From: Massilia oculi
GTDB lineage: Bacteria > Pseudomonadota > Gammaproteobacteria > Burkholderiales > Burkholderiaceae_D
Assembly: GCF_003143515.1 (NCBI RefSeq)
Contig: NZ_CP029343.1
Location: 5,208,001-5,272,000, forward strand
Direction of reading: 5' to 3'
Length of the DNA stretch: 64,000 nucleotides
Shown piece by piece: positions 52,449 to 62,633 of this stretch; position 1 is the first letter of the stretch; every line of letters starts with the position of its first letter. The notes under the pieces are model-generated. The model made no database searches, was not told the DNA's origin, and saw nothing but the letters and a program-made list of their open reading frames with translations. The translations under genes and the position numbers were made by a program.

Positions 52449-54830
52449 ATGAACATCGTTTGCGTGGGCGGCGGCCCGGCCGGTCTCTACTTCGGCCTGC
52501 TCATGAAACTGCGCCAGCCGACGCGTGCGGTGACCGTGATCGAGCGCAACCGGCCAGGAGACACCTTCGGCTGGGGCGTGGTGTTCTCGGACCAGACGCT
52601 GGGCCACCTGGCCCGGGCCGACGAGCCGAGCGCGCGCGCCATCCTGCAGTCGTTCAATCACTGGGACGCGATCGACGTCCACATCAAAGGCGCCACCGTC
52701 ACCTCGCGCGGCCACGGCTTTTGCGGCATCGGGCGCAAGCGCCTGCTAGACATCCTCTCGGCGCGCTGCCGCGCGCTGGGCGTGGACCTCGTGTTCGAAA
52801 CCCGGGCCCTGGACGTGCCCGAGCTGGCGCGCCGCTACGGCGCCGACCTGGTGGTGGCGGCCGACGGCGTGAACAGCGTGGTCCGCCAGCAGTACCGCGA
52901 GGCGTTCCAGCCCGAGGTCGAGGAGCGCCTGTGCCGCTTCGTGTGGCTGGGCACGCGCAAGCGCTTCGACGCCTTCACCTTCGCCTTCGAGGAAACCGAA
53001 CACGGCTGGTTCCAGGCGCACGCCTACCAGTACGACGGCGACACCTCGACCTTCATCATCGAGACGCTGGATTCAACCTGGCGCGCGAGCGGCCTGGCCG
53101 ACATGAGCCAGGCCGATGCGCTGGCATTCTGCGAGCGCCTGTTCGCGCGCCACCTGGACGGCCAGCCGCTGATGGCGAACGCCGCCCACCTGCGCGGATC
53201 CGGCATGTGGATCCGCTTCCCGCGCCTGGCCTGCCGCCAGTGGGTGCATCCGATCGAGGTCGATGGGCGTCAGGTGCCGCTGGTGCTGATGGGCGACGCC
53301 GCCCACACCGCGCATTTCTCGATCGGCTCCGGCACCAAGCTGGCGCTGGAAGATGCGATCGGGCTCGCTGACGAACTGGACAACGAAAACGAGCTGTTCG
53401 CCGCACTCGCGCGCTACCAGGAGGCGCGCCTGGTCGAGGTGCTGAAACTGCAGAGCGCCGCGCGCAACTCGATGGAATGGTTCGAGAACGTGGCGCGCTA
53501 TACGGAGATGGAGGCCGGGCAGTTCGCCTATTCGCTGCTCACGCGCAGCCAGCGGCTGTCGCACGAAAACCTGCGCCTGCGCGACCCCGCCTATGTCGAC
53601 GGTTTCGAGCGCCGTTTCGCCAGCGCGGCGGCGCGGGACGCCGGCGTGGCGTCGCCTTCAAGGGCGGTTCCGCCGATGTTCACGCCCTACAAGGTGCGCA
53701 GCGTGCTGCTGAAGAACCGAGTGGTGGTCTCGCCGATGGCGCAATACTCGGCCGTGGATGGCGTGGTCGGCGATTTCCACCTGGCCCACCTCGGCGCGCG
53801 GGCGCTGGGCGGTGCGGCGCTGGTGATGGCCGAGATGACCTGCGTCTCGGCCGACGCCCGCATCACGCCCGGCTGCCCAGGGCTGTACACGCAAGAGCAG
53901 ATGCTGGCCTGGCGCCGCATCGTCGACTTCGTACACACGGCCAGCGATGCGAAGATCGGCATCCAGCTCGGCCATGCGGGCGCCAAGGGCTCGACCCGGC
54001 CGATGTGGGACGGCATCGACCTGCCTTTGGCAAGCGGCAACTGGCCGCTGCTGTCGGCCTCCCGCCAGCAGTACATCGAAGGGGTCTCGCAGACCGCGCG
54101 GGAGGCGACGCAGGATGACCTGGAGCGCATCAAGGACGACTTCGTGCAGGCCACCCGGTCTGCCTTTGACGCCGGCTTCGACTGGCTCGAGCTGCATTGC
54201 GCGCATGGCTACCTGCTGTCGAGTTTTATTTCTCCCCTGACCAACCAACGCCAGGATGCCTACGGCGGCAGCCTGGAAAACCGCTGCCGCTATCCGCTCG
54301 CGGTGTTCGCGGCGGTGCGTGCGGCCTGGCCGGCCCACCTGCCGATCAGCGTGCGCATCTCGAGCCACGACTGGGTCGAGGGCGGCATCACGCCGCAGGA
54401 CGCGGTGCAGATTGCGCGCCTGTTCCGCGCGGCGGGCGCCGACATGATCGACTGTTCCTCGGGCCAGGTCAGCAAGCGGGAAAGGCCCGTGTTCGGCCGC
54501 ATGTACCAGGCCCCGTTCGCGGACCGGATCCGCAACGAAGCCGGCATCCCGACCATCGCCGTCGGCGGTATTCATGAGGCCGACCATGTGAACGGCATCA
54601 TCGCCGCCGGCCGCGCCGACCTGTGCGCGGTGGCGCGCCCGCACCTGGCCAACCCGGCCTGGACGCTGATGGAAGCGGCGCGCATCGGCTACACTGGCGC
54701 CGCCTGGCCACGCCAGTATGGGGCCGGCAAGCAGCAGCTGGAACGCAACCTGGAGCGCGAACGCCAGCTGCAGGCGGCTTCCAGCGGCCTGTCGCCTCAG
54801 CAGGTGGCGGCGCGCCTGCTCGAAGGCTGA
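52449..54830 (+). CDS. Bifunctional aryl-CoA monooxygenase/reductase (salicylyl-CoA 5-hydroxylase or 2-aminobenzoyl-CoA monooxygenase type)
   Basis: A 793-residue fused flavoprotein. Residues about 1-380 are an FAD monooxygenase with GGGPAG at 7-12 and [14 protein letters not shown] near 280. Residues about 410-780 form an old-yellow-enzyme-type FMN reductase with [23 protein letters not shown] and VRISSHDW. The same fusion is known from aerobic CoA-dependent breakdown of 2-aminobenzoate and salicylate. The enoyl-CoA hydratase, acyl-CoA dehydrogenase and RidA genes next to it fit this pathway, and RidA (enamine deaminase) favours the aminobenzoyl substrate. ATG 52449 has GGGAGG upstream. Confidence 0.88.
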   Translation: MNIVCVGGGPAGLYFGLLMKLRQPTRAVTVIERNRPGDTFGWGVVFSDQTLGHLARADEPSARAILQSFNHWDAIDVHIKGATVTSRGHGFCGIGRKRLLDILSARCRALGVDLVFETRALDVPELARRYGADLVVAADGVNSVVRQQYREAFQPEVEERLCRFVWLGTRKRFDAFTFAFEETEHGWFQAHAYQYDGDTSTFIIETLDSTWRASGLADMSQADALAFCERLFARHLDGQPLMANAAHLRGSGMWIRFPRLACRQWVHPIEVDGRQVPLVLMGDAAHTAHFSIGSGTKLALEDAIGLADELDNENELFAALARYQEARLVEVLKLQSAARNSMEWFENVARYTEMEAGQFAYSLLTRSQRLSHENLRLRDPAYVDGFERRFASAAARDAGVASPSRAVPPMFTPYKVRSVLLKNRVVVSPMAQYSAVDGVVGDFHLAHLGARALGGAALVMAEMTCVSADARITPGCPGLYTQEQMLAWRRIVDFVHTASDAKIGIQLGHAGAKGSTRPMWDGIDLPLASGNWPLLSASRQQYIEGVSQTAREATQDDLERIKDDFVQATRSAFDAGFDWLELHCAHGYLLSSFISPLTNQRQDAYGGSLENRCRYPLAVFAAVRAAWPAHLPISVRISSHDWVEGGITPQDAVQIARLFRAAGADMIDCSSGQVSKRERPVFGRMYQAPFADRIRNEAGIPTIAVGGIHEADHVNGIIAAGRADLCAVARPHLANPAWTLMEAARIGYTGAAWPRQYGAGKQQLERNLERERQLQAASSGLSPQQVAARLLEG

Positions 54831-54853
54831 TCATCATCCATCAGGAGTCACAC

Positions 54854-55708
54854 ATGCATTATCTACCGGGCCAGCCGCACCACTTGCCGGGCAGCCGCCA
54901 CAGCCTCGCCGCCTACCAGGGCAGGCATGTCGGATTCGCTTTGGATGCCGGCGTCGCGACCATTACCCTTGACCGGCCCGAGCGCAAGAATCCGCTGACC
55001 TTCGACTCCTATGCCGAGCTGCGCGACCTGTTCCGCGCGCTGGCATATGCCGACGACGTGAAGGCGGTCGTGATCGCCGGCGCCGGCGAGAACTTCTGCT
55101 CCGGCGGCGACGTGCACGAGATCATCGGCCCACTGACGAAGCTGGACATGCCCGGCCTGCTGGCCTTCACCCGCATGACGGGCGACCTGGTCAAGGCGAT
55201 GCGCGCCTGTCCGCAGCCGGTCGTGGCGGCGGTCGACGGCGTGTGCGCCGGCGCCGGAGCGATCCTGGCGCTGGCCTCCGACATCCGCTACGGCACGGCG
55301 CGCAGCCGCACCGCTTTCCTGTTCACCCGGGTCGGCCTGGCCGGCTGCGACATGGGCGCCTGTGCGCTGCTGCCGCGCGTGGTCGGCCAGGGCCGCGCCG
55401 CCGAGCTGCTGTACACGGGGCGCTCGATGGACGGTGAGGAAGGCGAGCGCTGGGGCTTCTTCAACCGCCTGTGCGCGCCCGAGCAGCTGCTGGGCGAGGC
55501 CGCCGCTTTCGCCGCCACCCTGGCAGGCGGCCCGACCTTCGCCCACGGCATGACCAAGAAGATGCTGCAGCAGGAGTGGAATATGGGCGTGGACGAGGCG
55601 ATCGAGGCCGAGGCCCAGGCCCAGGCGATCTGCATGGCGACCAATGATTTTCACCGCGCCTACCACGCCTTCGCGGCCAAGGAACGGCCGCGCTTCGAGG
55701 GGGATTGA
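54854..55708 (+). CDS. Enoyl-CoA hydratase/isomerase family protein
   Basis: A 284-residue crotonase-fold protein. It has [16 protein letters not shown] early, the oxyanion-hole segment [13 protein letters not shown] (about residues 81-93), and [17 protein letters not shown] (about 133-149). It likely hydrates or opens the ring-derived acyl-CoA made by the monooxygenase. AGGAG precedes ATG 54854. Its stop overlaps the dehydrogenase start (TGATG). Confidence 0.9.
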   Translation: MHYLPGQPHHLPGSRHSLAAYQGRHVGFALDAGVATITLDRPERKNPLTFDSYAELRDLFRALAYADDVKAVVIAGAGENFCSGGDVHEIIGPLTKLDMPGLLAFTRMTGDLVKAMRACPQPVVAAVDGVCAGAGAILALASDIRYGTARSRTAFLFTRVGLAGCDMGACALLPRVVGQGRAAELLYTGRSMDGEEGERWGFFNRLCAPEQLLGEAAAFAATLAGGPTFAHGMTKKMLQQEWNMGVDEAIEAEAQAQAICMATNDFHRAYHAFAAKERPRFEGD

Positions 55709-56862
55709 TGGACTACCTGGACTGGCCTTTCTTTGAAGAGTGCCATGGCGCGCTGGCGCGCGAACTCGATGCCTGGGCGGCGGACAATCTGATCGACGCG
55801 CATGGCAGCGACGTCGATGCGATCTGCCGCGCGCTGGTGGCGCGCCTGGGCCGCGACGGCTGGCTGCGGCACGCGGTCGGCAGCGATGGCGGGGCGATCG
55901 ACACCCGCGCCATCTGCCTGATCCGCGAAACCCTGGCGCGCCATGCCGGCCTGGCCGACTTCGCCTTCGCGATGCAGGGGCTGGGCAGCGGGGCGATCTC
56001 GCTGTTCGGCACGCAGGCCCAGAAGCGGCGCTGGCTGCCGCCGGTGGCCAGTGGAGAAGCGATCGCCGCCTTCGCCTTGTCCGAACCGGAAGCCGGCTCC
56101 GACGTCGCCGCCATGCAGTGCGCGGCGCGGCGCGACGGCGACGACTGGGTGCTCGATGGCGAGAAGACCTGGATCTCGAATGGCGGCATCGCCGATTTCT
56201 ACCTTGTCTTCGCCCGGAGCGGGGATGGCGGCGGCGAGGGCGGACGTGGCTCGAAGGGTATCTCGGCCTTCATCGTCGACGCCGCGACCCCCGGCCTGGA
56301 GATCGCCGAGCGCATCGACGTGATCGCGCCGCATCCGCTGGCGCGCCTGCGTTTCACCGGGTGCCGGGTGCCGGCCGACTGCCTGGTGGGCGCGGAAGGC
56401 CAGGGCTTCAAGGTGGCGATGGCGACACTGGACGTATTCCGCACCTCTGTCGCCGCCGCGGCGCTGGGCTTCGCGCGGCGAGCCATGGAAGAAGCATTGG
56501 CGCGCGCCCAGGCGCGGCCCATGTTCGGCAAGACCCTGGCGGACTTCCAGCTCACCCAGGCCAGGCTGGCCCAGATGGCGTTGGAGATCGACGCCGCCGC
56601 GCTGCTGACCTACCGCGCCGCCTGGCTGCGCGACAGTGGCAAGCGGGTGACGAAAGAGGCGGCGATGGCCAAGCTGGCGGCCACCGAATCGGCGCAGCGC
56701 GTCATCGACGGCGCGGTGCAGCTGTTCGGCGGCCAGGGCGTGCAGAGCGGGCAGGTGGTGGAAAGCCTGTACCGCGAAATCCGCGCGCTGCGCATCTACG
56801 AGGGAGCGAGCGAGGTGCAGCTCCTGATCATCGCGCGCGAGCTGCTCGCGGCGAAGGTTTAA
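55708..56862 (+). CDS. Acyl-CoA dehydrogenase family protein
   Basis: A 384-residue flavoprotein with the acyl-CoA dehydrogenase motifs [16 protein letters not shown] (about residues 125-140), [14 protein letters not shown] and [14 protein letters not shown] near the C-terminus, followed by [17 protein letters not shown], where the catalytic Glu is expected. It introduces or removes a double bond in the aryl-derived acyl-CoA. Translationally coupled to the hydratase gene; ridA follows after 19 bases. Confidence 0.9.
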   Translation: MDYLDWPFFEECHGALARELDAWAADNLIDAHGSDVDAICRALVARLGRDGWLRHAVGSDGGAIDTRAICLIRETLARHAGLADFAFAMQGLGSGAISLFGTQAQKRRWLPPVASGEAIAAFALSEPEAGSDVAAMQCAARRDGDDWVLDGEKTWISNGGIADFYLVFARSGDGGGEGGRGSKGISAFIVDAATPGLEIAERIDVIAPHPLARLRFTGCRVPADCLVGAEGQGFKVAMATLDVFRTSVAAAALGFARRAMEEALARAQARPMFGKTLADFQLTQARLAQMALEIDAAALLTYRAAWLRDSGKRVTKEAAMAKLAATESAQRVIDGAVQLFGGQGVQSGQVVESLYREIRALRIYEGASEVQLLIIARELLAAKV

Positions 56863-56881
56863 CCCAAGGTCTGGAGCAGGA

Positions 56882-57274
56882 ATGGACATTCTTCAACCGC
56901 CGCTCTGGCCGCGACCCAGGGGCTATGCGAATGGGGTGGCCTGCCGTGGACGCCAGGTTTTTGTCAGCGGCATGATCGGCTGGGATGCCGAAGGGCGCTT
57001 CCACACGGACGACTTCGTCGGACAGGCACGGCAGGCGCTGGAAAACATCGTCGCCGTGTTGCGCGAAGCGGGCGCCGGGCCGGAGCACATCGTGCGCATG
57101 ACCTGGTATGTGGTCGACAAGCGCGAATATCTCGGCGCGGGGCGCGAGCTCGGCGCCGCCTACCGCGAGGTGCTGGGGCGCCATTATCCGGCCATGAGCG
57201 CGGTGCAGGTGGCGGGGCTCATGGAGGATCGGGCGCGGGTCGAGATCGAAGTGACCGCGGTAATACCTGACTAG
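56882..57274 (+). CDS. RidA family enamine/imine deaminase
   Basis: A 130-residue YjgF/YER057c/RidA protein, trimeric in the family, that hydrolyses reactive enamines and imines to ketones and ammonia. Landmarks are the N-terminal GYANGVACRGRQVFVSGMIGW, the central LENIVAVLREAGAGPEHIVRM and the C-terminal HYPAMSAVQVAGLMEDRARVEIE-type segment. It fits the aminobenzoyl-CoA pathway around it. Its last 167 bases are repeated, with about 94% identity, at 58461-58627 beyond a low-GC insert, so its 3' end seems to have been replaced. Confidence 0.9.
   Translation: MDILQPPLWPRPRGYANGVACRGRQVFVSGMIGWDAEGRFHTDDFVGQARQALENIVAVLREAGAGPEHIVRMTWYVVDKREYLGAGRELGAAYREVLGRHYPAMSAVQVAGLMEDRARVEIEVTAVIPD
57108..57274 (+). 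repeat. Direct repeat copy 1 (ridA 3' end)
   Basis: This copy aligns to 58461-58627 without gaps over 154 bases (57108-57261) with about 9 mismatches, mostly synonymous third-position changes. The last 13 bases differ. The two copies bracket the low-GC insert. Confidence 0.85.
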
Positions 57275-58460
57275 CATATGGCGTTGTATAGGCAACCATT
57301 TTAAGTAGTTTTGCCGCTCGTTTCAGATATATAGGTTGGCGCTTAGCCTTCACTGCTAATTTAATGGGCGCGCCAATCCTGTTTCCGCATGCTTTTTGAA
57401 TCTTGGAAGACTAAGCCGTGAAGGTGTTAATGCAGCTCTCTCGTTATAGAATAGTTGGTTCGCAGAAGTTATAGGATTCTTAAATGCAATCGATATCTAT
57501 TCCTGATTACCGCTGGCTCCGCGAAGCATGGAGTCGCAAAACATCAGTAATTGGAGGAGTTCTGGCCGTCATATCGCTTTCCCTCGCGCACTACGCCGGT
57601 TTTTTGATGCAAGTTCCCTTGCAGATTGTGGCGGTTGCTGGTATGCCGCTGGCCCAAGGTGTGACTGCGACCTTTCTCTTTTATGTGTTTTTTTGTGCAG
57701 TAGTCGCGCGAGTGTTTACGTCAATTCTGCAGCTTATTTGTCTCCCGTTCCTAGCAATCAGCGATCGGCTTGATCCCGGGTTTCGTAGAAAAATGGACTG
57801 GAAACACCAGCGCCGCTTCGTTCGAACGCACAGCCAGACTATAAAGTGGGAGGGATTTGCTTGGATTATCTTTCAAGCCGCTATGTTCCTATTCATGATG
57901 TTGGCGATATACGTGAAATTCGCTATTACGTGGGTTTCTGGGGTTGGGCTTGTTATATCTGTAGTACTTATCGTCCTATCTGGCCTTGTCCGCGCTGGGT
58001 TCTTTCTTCAGCCAAAACCCCGGATTTTTATTCGCAAGATGAAAATGCGGCGCGCGCGTTCTGCACGCGCCGCATCTGCAGCATTTGTTACCATCACTGC
58101 CGCGTTAATTGTTGTTGCGTTTTTCATGGGAAGCATGCGTGCGAGTTTGTTGCGAGATCAGGGTGCTCATGCGGTTGTGACAAAAGAGTTCACTGGTAAC
58201 GCCACTGTTATTGCAAGCTCTGAGGGCGCGCTTTTGTTGTTTCAGAAGCTGGGTGATGAACGCCGATATATCTATTCCTCACCCGAGTTTACTGCGTCGA
58301 TGGAGAGTAAAAACGTATTCACCCCAATCGGAGTCGAAAAGGATCGCTAGCAGGGCAGGGCCTAGAAGACTCTCCGTTCGGGTATATGAGCTCTGCATGG
58401 AATTACAATCAAGTGTTGGGCGCTGACCACTAAGCAGTAAAGTCCAACAGGTACCGGCAA
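57275..58460. other. Low-GC insert between ridA 3'-end copies
   Basis: A segment of about 1.2 kb, clearly richer in A and T than its neighbours. It has one long gene (57484-58350) and AT-rich flanks, and is bounded by two ridA 3' ends. No integrase, transposase, inverted terminal repeats or tRNA site is visible. The original order was probably ridA then the ASCH gene, which lies 13 bases after the second copy. Confidence 0.6.
57484..58350 (+). CDS. Unknown multi-pass membrane protein in a low-GC insert
   Basis: A 288-residue protein with about five hydrophobic helices (roughly residues 22-43, 50-85, 125-150, 152-172 and 200-222), a basic cytoplasmic loop (FRRKMDWKHQRRFVRTH) between, another (KPRIFIRKMKMRRARSARAA), and a C-terminal soluble domain of about 65 residues. 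I do not recognise a family. AGGA lies seven bases before ATG 57484, with possible TATAGA/TATAGG promoter elements upstream. Codon use is AT-rich and unlike its neighbours, which suggests recent transfer. The role could be anything from transport to defence or immunity; none can be assigned. Confidence 0.7.
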   Translation: MQSISIPDYRWLREAWSRKTSVIGGVLAVISLSLAHYAGFLMQVPLQIVAVAGMPLAQGVTATFLFYVFFCAVVARVFTSILQLICLPFLAISDRLDPGFRRKMDWKHQRRFVRTHSQTIKWEGFAWIIFQAAMFLFMMLAIYVKFAITWVSGVGLVISVVLIVLSGLVRAGFFLQPKPRIFIRKMKMRRARSARAASAAFVTITAALIVVAFFMGSMRASLLRDQGAHAVVTKEFTGNATVIASSEGALLLFQKLGDERRYIYSSPEFTASMESKNVFTPIGVEKDR

Positions 58461-58627
58461 ATGTGTTCGACAAGCGCGAGTATCTCGGCGCGGGGCGCGA
58501 GCTCGGCGCCGCCTACCGCGAGGTGCTGGGGCGTCACTATCCGGCCATGAGCGCGGTGCAGGTGGCGGCGTTGATGGAGGACCGGGCGCGGGTCGAGATC
58601 GAGGTGACCGCGGTCATCCACGAATGA
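58461..58627 (+). pseudogene. Displaced ridA 3' end (direct repeat copy 2)
   Basis: An in-frame fragment encoding the last about 54 residues of a RidA protein (DKREYLGAGRELGAAYREV... ending AVIHE-stop). It matches the 3' end of the intact ridA at about 94% identity. It has GC-rich codon use (GAG, GAC, CAC) like the genome, and the downstream ASCH gene starts 13 bases on, so this is likely the native 3' end displaced by the insert. No start codon context is present. Confidence 0.78.
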
Positions 58628-58640
58628 CGAGGCAGAAGCG

Positions 58641-59033
58641 ATGCAGAGATTGAAACGCCTGACCTTCTGGGGCGCCGACGAGAACGACGACAGTCTGCCG
58701 CGCGCTGTGATAGCGAGGCGCAAGACGGTCACCGCCGACACGGTCGAGGATTACTACAAGCCCTATGGCGAATACGGCGACGGCAGCTATGAAGCCGGTG
58801 ACCTGATCGAAGTGTACGACCTGAAGCAGCGCCTGCGCTGCCTTATCCGCGCCGTCGACGTCCAGACCATCCGTTTCGGGGACATCCCGGAAGCGGTGTG
58901 GCGGGGCGAGGGATTCGCCAGCGCCCGTGAGTTCCAGGACGTCCACGTTCGCTGCCTGCCGCAATACCGACTGCATGACGACTTCGAGTTCGTCACCCTG
59001 CATTTCGAGCTGGTCGACGTGATCGAGCGCTGA
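58641..59033 (+). CDS. ASCH-domain protein
   Basis: A 130-residue protein of the ASCH (PUA-like) fold: LTFWGADENDDSLPRAVIARRKTVTAD at the N-terminus (in parts) and EAGDLIEVYDLKQRLRCLIRAVDVQT, with the family's E-[x]-D-I pattern. ASCH proteins bind RNA or act on nucleotides or nucleosides. It was probably once linked to ridA. ATG 58641 has a weak GAGG site upstream. Convergent small gene 58993-59184 overlaps its end. Confidence 0.8.
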   Translation: MQRLKRLTFWGADENDDSLPRAVIARRKTVTADTVEDYYKPYGEYGDGSYEAGDLIEVYDLKQRLRCLIRAVDVQTIRFGDIPEAVWRGEGFASAREFQDVHVRCLPQYRLHDDFEFVTLHFELVDVIER

Positions 59034-59184
59034 CCCAGGGCTTGCTCAATGCGAGCCTGTCCTGCCTGCCCTGTTTGTTCAGCTGATAGAACAGGTAGGC
59101 CATCGTGGTGGTGGCAATCAACAACACCACGCTGGCGGCATCGACCGTCACATTGACGCGGACGTCTACTTTTACATCTTTCAT
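58993..59184 (-). CDS. Possible small single-pass membrane protein
   Basis: A 63-residue reading frame from ATG 59184 with CCGGAG upstream. It has a charged N-terminus (MKDVKVDVRVNVTVD), one helix (ASVVLLIATTTMAYLFYQL) and a basic tail. Its last 41 bases overlap the ASCH gene end convergently. No family recognised; it may be real because of the ribosome site and the clear membrane segment. Confidence 0.5.
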   Translation of the reverse strand: MKDVKVDVRVNVTVDAASVVLLIATTTMAYLFYQLNKQGRQDRLALSKPWVSARSRRPARNAG

Positions 59185-59339
59185 GGGATGCTCCGGATGC
59201 ATGGCAAGTGTTGGCGCTGGACGGAAGCCAGTGTTGTCGCGAGCATAACGTGGTGCGGTGCTGAGCTGCGCTATCGACCGAGCGCCATAGCCCCGGCCAT
59301 TCTGGTAAGTTGGCTCATTAGTGAACCGAGGAGCAACAC

Positions 59340-59678
59340 ATGAGCACTCCCATCGTCCACGTCATCCAGGATTTCGCGATCGCCGAGCAGTTGCGGTCCG
59401 ACCTGCTGGCCGCCGGCCTGTCCCAGGACAGCGTCGCCCTGTCGCCCATCGGCGACGAGGCGGGCCCGGGCCAATCCAACTTCACGGTCGGGGACTCGCC
59501 ATCGGCCAAGGGAGGTACCGACTATAACGACGTCTATCGGCCGGAAGGCGATATACACGGCGCCTGCATCCTCAGGGTGTTGGCCCAGGATGCGCGCGAG
59601 GAAGAGTTGGCGCGGGCCGTCATCGAACGCCATCGCACGGCGAACCCGCACGCGCTGAGCGAACAGCGCGCACCGTAA
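59340..59678 (+). CDS. Hypothetical 112-residue protein
   Basis: A soluble protein with an N-terminal HVIQDFAIAEQLRSDLLAAG, a Gly/Asp-rich middle and a C-terminal charged helix (AQDAREEELARAVIERHR). The pattern of a short alpha/beta ligand-free domain resembles small stress proteins that begin with a 'fluctuating identity' segment, but no family is certain. GAGGAG lies before ATG 59340. The gene stands between divergent and convergent neighbours. Confidence 0.6.
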   Translation: MSTPIVHVIQDFAIAEQLRSDLLAAGLSQDSVALSPIGDEAGPGQSNFTVGDSPSAKGGTDYNDVYRPEGDIHGACILRVLAQDAREEELARAVIERHRTANPHALSEQRAP

Positions 59679-59720
59679 CAGTCGTTGTTCTGCCTCGGGC
59701 AGCAATGACGTGCTGGCGTG

Positions 59721-61964
59721 CTAGCTCCAGCTCAGATCGACCTTGCTGAGCGGGAGCTCGCGCACCCGCTTGCCCGTGGCGGCGAAGATCGCATTGCACA
59801 CCGCCGGCGCCAGCGGCGGCAGCGGCGGCTCACCCAGGCCCGTCACCGGTTGATCCGACTTCACGAAGTGCATCTCGATCCTGGCCGGCGCGTCGCCGAT
59901 GCGCAGCAGCTGGTAATCGTGGAAGTTGCTCTGCACGATGCGGCCGTTCTCCAGGTTCAGCTCGGGGAACATCAGGGTCGACAGGCCGTCGATCACCGCA
60001 CCCTCGACCTGGTTCTCGGCGCCCGACAGGTTGACGATGGTCGGCCCGACGTCCGACGCCACCACCACGCGGTCGACTTTCACCTTGCCGTCCTTCGAAA
60101 CGGTCACCTCGGCCACCTGCGCCACGTAGCCGCGATGGCTGAAGTGGAAGGCGATGCCTTGCCCCTGGCCGCGCGCGAACTTCTTCCTGCCCCAGCCGGC
60201 CTTGTCGGCGGCGGTCTGCAGCACCGCGCGCATGCGCGCCACGTTATAGGGCTGGCCGCGCTCGACGCTCGGCGCCACGATGTCCTTGTCGCCCAGCAGT
60301 TCGAGGCGGAAGGCCAGCGGATCGCGCCCGCCCGCATGGGCCAGCTCGTCGATGAAGCTGTGGAAGGCCCAGGCGAACACGCAGCTGCCGGGCGCGCGCC
60401 ACGGTCCCATCGGCACGCTGCATTCCAGCGCGGTTTGCTCCAGCTGGCAGTTGGCCAGCCAGCGGCCCGGGAACTCATCGGGCGACAGGCTGCCGCCGCT
60501 GCCGTTGCGCAGCGTGCTCTTGCCGTCCTGATCCACCCGGTTGGCGAAGGTGACGAAGTGATTGTGCCATCCCACGACCTTGCCGGCCTTGTCGACGCCG
60601 CCGCGCAGGAAGTGGAAGCCGCCCGGACGGAAGTGGTCGTGCTGCAGGTCGTCCTCGCGGGTCCAGGTCAGCTTGACCGGCGCCTTGTCCTTGATGCGCT
60701 GGGCGATCGCGGTGGCTTCGACGATGAAGTCCGAGCTCAGGCGCCGGCCGAAGCCGCCGCCGCTGCGGATGATGTGCATCGTGATCTTCTCCCTGGGGAT
60801 GCCGCAGGTGCTCGACACGAGCGCCTGGCCCGCATTCGGGTTCTGGGTCGGGGCCCACAGTTCGAGGGTGCCGTCGGGCTTGATCCAGGCGGTGCAGTTC
60901 TGCGGCTCCATGCTGGCATGCGAGATGAAGGGATAGCTGTAGGCCGCTTCGACCTTCTTCGCGGCGCCCTTGAGCGCCCCGGCGACGTCGCCATCCTTGC
61001 GCAGCACGGTGGCGCCGGGCTGCCTGGCGGCCGCCCTGGCCTGGGCCGTGAAGTCGGCCCAGCTGTGCCTGGCGGCGCCGCCTTCGTCCCATGTCACTTC
61101 GAGTGCGCGGCGGGCGCGGATCGCGGCCCAGGTCGAGGTGGCGACGATCGCCACGCCGGGACGCAGGCCGTTCAGGTTGTCGGTTCCTTCGATGATGAAG
61201 ACATCCTTGACGCCGGGCAGGGCGCGCACCGCGTCCAGGTTGGCGCGCAGCGGCTTGCCGCCGAAGACCGGACACTTGACGTATTGCGCGTGCAGCATGC
61301 CGGGCAGCTGGACGTCGATGCCGAACAGCGGCTTGCCGCTGACGATGGCGGGGTTGTCGACGCCGCCGATGCGCTTGCCCAGCAGTTTGAAGGTGGCCGG
61401 GTCCTTCACGGCCACGCTAGCCGCTTCCGGCAGCGGCAGCTTCGCCGCCGCATCGACCAGCGCGCCGTAGGCCAGGCGCCGTTGACTGGCCGCGTGCAGG
61501 ACATGGCCGCCGTCGGTCGTGCATTCGGCGGCCGGCACGTTCCACGACTGCGCCGCGGCCCGGACCAGCACGGCGCGCGCGGTGGCGCCAAGGCGGCGGA
61601 AGTTCTCGTAGTTGTTCGGGGTCGAGTTCGAGCCGCCCGCACCCTGGCTGCCATAGGCTTCCAGGTTCAGGTCGCCCTGGACCACGCGCACGCTTTCCCA
61701 GGCGACGTCGAGTTCCTCGGCGATCACCATCGGCAGCGAGGTCTTGATGCCCTGGCCGATCTCGGGCTGCTTGGAGATCAGGGTCACGCTGCCGTCGCGC
61801 GCGATGCGGATGAAGGCGTTCGGCACGAAGTCCGCGCGGGCGGCGCCGGCCCTGGTATCGTTCACGGCGGCGAGCACGCCTTGCGCCGACATGCCGATCA
61901 GGAAGGCGCCGCCGGCGGCGCCGGCGCGCAGGAAACCGCGGCGGGAGGTCGAAGCGAGCGTCAT
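59721..61964 (-). CDS. iorB: Molybdopterin-binding subunit of an aldehyde/xanthine-type hydroxylase (IorB-like)
   Basis: A 747-residue large subunit of the xanthine dehydrogenase family, isoquinoline 1-oxidoreductase beta type. A Tat signal is present (SRRGFLRAG, residues 7-15), so the enzyme may act in the periplasm. The two molybdopterin domains follow, with [12 protein letters not shown] and [21 protein letters not shown] near the C-terminus. It oxidises an unknown aldehyde or N-heterocycle. ATG 61964 overlaps the small-subunit stop (ATGA); a longer open frame upstream is the small-subunit gene in another frame. Confidence 0.88.
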   Translation of the reverse strand: MTLASTSRRGFLRAGAAGGAFLIGMSAQGVLAAVNDTRAGAARADFVPNAFIRIARDGSVTLISKQPEIGQGIKTSLPMVIAEELDVAWESVRVVQGDLNLEAYGSQGAGGSNSTPNNYENFRRLGATARAVLVRAAAQSWNVPAAECTTDGGHVLHAASQRRLAYGALVDAAAKLPLPEAASVAVKDPATFKLLGKRIGGVDNPAIVSGKPLFGIDVQLPGMLHAQYVKCPVFGGKPLRANLDAVRALPGVKDVFIIEGTDNLNGLRPGVAIVATSTWAAIRARRALEVTWDEGGAARHSWADFTAQARAAARQPGATVLRKDGDVAGALKGAAKKVEAAYSYPFISHASMEPQNCTAWIKPDGTLELWAPTQNPNAGQALVSSTCGIPREKITMHIIRSGGGFGRRLSSDFIVEATAIAQRIKDKAPVKLTWTREDDLQHDHFRPGGFHFLRGGVDKAGKVVGWHNHFVTFANRVDQDGKSTLRNGSGGSLSPDEFPGRWLANCQLEQTALECSVPMGPWRAPGSCVFAWAFHSFIDELAHAGGRDPLAFRLELLGDKDIVAPSVERGQPYNVARMRAVLQTAADKAGWGRKKFARGQGQGIAFHFSHRGYVAQVAEVTVSKDGKVKVDRVVVASDVGPTIVNLSGAENQVEGAVIDGLSTLMFPELNLENGRIVQSNFHDYQLLRIGDAPARIEMHFVKSDQPVTGLGEPPLPPLAPAVCNAIFAATGKRVRELPLSKVDLSWS

Positions 61965-62440
61965 GCCTGTTTCCCTTCGGTCGATGCGATTTCGGCCGCG
62001 CGGTGGATGCCCTTGCGGATCCGCATATAGGTGGCGCAGCGGCACAGGTTGCCGGCCATGGCCTCGTCGATCTGGGCGTCGGTCGGTTTCGGATGCTGCT
62101 TGAGCATGGCGCAGGCGCTCATGATCTGCCCGGACTGGCAGTAGCCGCATTGCGGCACGTCGAGCTCCTGCCATGCCACCTGCAGCGGATGGCGGGCATT
62201 GGCGTCCAGGCCCTCGATGGTGGTGATCTTCGCATTGCCGATGCTGGAGACCGGCAGCACGCAGGCGCGGGTCGCCACGCCGTCGAGGTGGATGGTGCAG
62301 GCGCCGCACTGGCCCAGGCCGCAGCCATACTTGGTGCCGACCAGGCCGAGGGTATCGCGCAAGGCCCACAGCAGCGGGGTGTCGGCTTCGACGTCGACGG
62401 CCTGCGCCTTGCCGTTGACATTCAGGGTGTATGTACTCAT
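61961..62440 (-). CDS. iorA: 2Fe-2S subunit of the aldehyde/xanthine-type hydroxylase (IorA-like)
   Basis: A 159-residue protein with a plant-type 2Fe-2S motif ([15 protein letters not shown], about residues 40-54) and a second C-terminal cluster ([10 protein letters not shown] and [13 protein letters not shown]). It is the electron-transfer partner of the molybdenum subunit encoded next. No FAD subunit is present, as in isoquinoline oxidoreductase, so the electron acceptor is probably a cytochrome c or another periplasmic carrier. Confidence 0.9.
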   Translation of the reverse strand: MSTYTLNVNGKAQAVDVEADTPLLWALRDTLGLVGTKYGCGLGQCGACTIHLDGVATRACVLPVSSIGNAKITTIEGLDANARHPLQVAWQELDVPQCGYCQSGQIMSACAMLKQHPKPTDAQIDEAMAGNLCRCATYMRIRKGIHRAAEIASTEGKQA

Positions 62441-62633
62441 GACGCTCCTTCAAGGCGGTCCGAACAGGCCGACAATCCTAGCTGATATTTCACATTTTCA
62501 ACAGTATTGCAAGCGGATTGCCAGGAGCGCGATGTTGCCGTTCGAGTACTAAACATGCCGATTCGTCCAGCCTTCTTGGCCGGCACGGCGTAATATGTAA
62601 TACTTTGTAGCGTTGCGGTCGACAAAGATAGAT

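Noticed and set aside
59718..62030. A 770-residue plus-strand frame opposite iorB
   Set aside because: Antisense shadow of a conserved molybdenum hydroxylase gene.
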